Source: a virus. Taken from it: DNA of 64,000 nucleotides. The stretch is from positions 62,001-126,000 of IMG/VR virus record IMGVR_UViG_3300020608_000013, one strand, 5' to 3'. Position 1 is the stretch's first letter. The number at the start of each line of letters is the position of its first letter. Below the pieces are notes generated by a model. The model had not been told where the DNA came from, did no database searches, and worked only from the letters and a program-made list of their open reading frames with translations. Below, in pieces: positions 63,501 to 64,000 of this stretch. Both the position numbers and the translations under genes were made by a program.

Positions 63501-64000
63501 TGGTAGGATCATCAGGGCTTTTAATATCGCGCCATTTACCAAGTTTACTTACAGTGTCGCGATGCGTCTTTTCATCAATAAGACCCACTTTAAGTAAATA
63601 ATTTAGTTTATTTTCGTTGAACGTTTCTATTTTCGGGATCGGTTCATTGTAAGTTTTATTTACATAAGTAGGTTTAGTGGTCGGGATTAACGTGTCGTTT
63701 AACTCCTCTTCTAAAATATCTAACTTTTCGACATCTTGATCATCATACTCTTTTGTAACAGTCGCCTCACTAATCCCATTTAAGAAAGACATGAGTTGTT
63801 TATTAAGTACTTTTGAATCTTTTCTAGAACGGGGTGGTATGTTTTTCCCTATAGTGGGTGAATATGTTTTATCTTTATTAAGATTGTGCAACCAACCTAA
63901 ATTTAAAATAACATAGTGTGTATTAAATTTCAAAATAAAGTTTAACCGACTTGCTTGTTCGGGTGTTAGCTTCCCAAGTCGTGTGGCGGTGTCATTTACA
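60583..64000 (-). CDS. RNA polymerase beta subunit, nearly full length (probably virion polymerase; 5' end off window)
   Basis: At least 1138 residues are visible, and the frame stays open to base 64000, so the start is outside the window. A TTG at 63933 is only an internal codon. N-terminal lobe: PVVDEDGVFMNNGNL near 63192-63150, the FVINGxE-type motif of beta. C-terminal lobe near 60640-60850: VDKLVISHQLKATIAEVYP then EDGTKIDLRFGG, aligned with GDKMAGRHGNKGVISKI and EDGTPVDIVLN, though the RHGNKG core is badly diverged. EYEDGTTEDVFLGRHYGSFEG and LKVGDKVEPYDALAYNK lie in between. Position after the prohead protease cassette matches phiKZ gp178, a virion polymerase subunit (from memory). Confidence 0.8.
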   Translation of the reverse strand, partial: VNDTATRLGKLTPEQASRLNFILKFNTHYVILNLGWLHNLNKDKTYSPTIGKNIPPRSRKDSKVLNKQLMSFLNGISEATVTKEYDDQDVEKLDILEEELNDTLIPTTKPTYVNKTYNEPIPKIETFNENKLNYLLKVGLIDEKTHRDTVSKLGKWRDIKSPDDPTIRLDDLTAIKPDELILKGDKLPKIKGVTKASMLKSSLFNDNTQYIEELLEKDMVNTISHIQRGGWVLEGYSKQHVKSVKDNYMLYKVRYKPIQGEATTLTIQLPVVDEDGVFMNNGNLSRMRKQTVDMPLRKIGPENVVISSAVSKIFVQRGIRKANNYAVWLKKTVNQTSLKYENYSLNPTPVFDNNFKQQGRHYSALAKSFDWIETSDDTRLTFNHKTRQTLTTKDITKPEKKYGTFIGVTNNGGQLLFLNNDGVVTYLNENNNVDKKHLTDVLRFDTHSLTEYATVKLMGRNIPVIIILATLKGLSYCIEHFARDVTVKPVGEEYVLKPDQYAITFKDYHLIFNRINFQEELLFSGLAAYNKTNLNYNVAHYDTPEGLLGILNTLNVEARGLVKIETYNELFIDPISRDLLITMGEPHEFIPLLVRAVELLTFDYHEDPNSELMSRVRGYERLPSIAYKELFKSVEDYKNRKAKRRQKPEMKPNATWLTIMQDPCVELERDINPFQNIKSKEVVTMVGEGGRSKDAIPEELRAVHKTQKGIYSEATVDSSDVGIVKYLTNDPDFKTLRGQGQKWDDNPETANRLISTSNMKNPFSTQDDPKRANMATIMESHVIAPKSGYESPIVRTGAEKTIPYRVNKIHARHAKGKGVVKEVSDKGLVVEYEDGTTEDVFLGRHYGSFEGSNYIHDITTSLKVGDKVEPYDALAYNKSYFKPDPHDPAKLIYLPYLTATMAYTEERITWEDSVTVSTALTKRLKTHKIYERNIQVPADYTIRKIVKVGQSLKPDDVLMYIESSAISTLEMFDKETSDLIKHRASDKPTAKYLATVDRIEARYNAPLEDLSPQLRKVVEQADIELKERTKDKTLTGFVDSRYRTKGQPLPPNTVELKIFLVKDIPINTVDKLVISHQLKATIAEVYPDNVEAEDGTKIDLRFGGRSDAARIVNSAKLLGMSVFICKKFSKITSSNYLK

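Noticed and set aside
63931-63933. TTG at 63933 as start of the beta gene
   Set aside because: The frame is open from there to the window edge with protein-like sequence (TRLGKLTPEQASRLNF), so the start lies outside.

Overview
This window is a 64-kb piece of a jumbo, AT-rich, phiKZ-like contractile-tailed bacteriophage. The case rests on several lines. There are pieces of at least two divergent multisubunit RNA polymerases. There is a phiKZ-type tail sheath, a large terminase and a herpes/T4-type prohead protease. A B-family DNA polymerase and a B12-dependent ribonucleotide reductase are also present. Genes are tightly packed with ATGA/TAATG overlaps, and I saw no tRNA, CRISPR array or insertion sequence. 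The host is not identifiable from the sequence; an exported transglycosylase and a lipobox protein fit a Gram-negative host. References to phiKZ gene numbers are from memory and not from a search.

Layout. 1-12 kb: an SF2 helicase cut by the left edge, a membrane-associated HExxH protease, an exported lytic transglycosylase, a SLOG-like protein, the exonuclease plus motif-A half of a B-family DNA polymerase (5112-7124), a beta' C-terminal RNA polymerase subunit (7117-8397), and a plus-strand cluster (9294-11719) ending in a probable programmed frameshift. 12-30 kb: almost entirely minus strand, with a Nudix protein, a helicase, a coupled beta'-C/beta-C pair (13709-17790), a candidate ssDNA-binding protein, an Mre11/SbcD-type nuclease, the catalytic beta' N-terminal subunit (26897-28330) and the well-expressed-looking gene before it (28403-29605). 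30.8-34.3 kb: a 3.4-kb stretch with one small gene, two copies of a poly-C stem-loop element, a 40-nt perfect palindrome and many hairpins; it is the best candidate here for an origin or a non-coding RNA locus. 34.3-44.5 kb: class II ribonucleotide reductase, two exported small proteins, and a five-gene operon ending in the motif-B/motif-C half of the DNA polymerase. 44.5-56.5 kb: terminase, large virion proteins, tail sheath and dUTPase. 56.4-64 kb: a head-maturation cassette (protease and head-like proteins) ending in a very long RNA polymerase beta subunit that runs off the right edge.

How it fits together. The beta' N subunit (26897), beta' C (13709) and beta C (15658) look like the non-virion polymerase. 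The beta' C at 7117 and the long beta at 60583 look like the virion polymerase. The DNA polymerase appears to be split between two genes 33 kb apart on opposite strands. Reductase and dUTPase supply dNTPs. Many minus-strand operons start with the same element, TATATTATA, followed within about 15 nt by a stem-loop, which is probably the promoter architecture read by one of the phage RNA polymerases.
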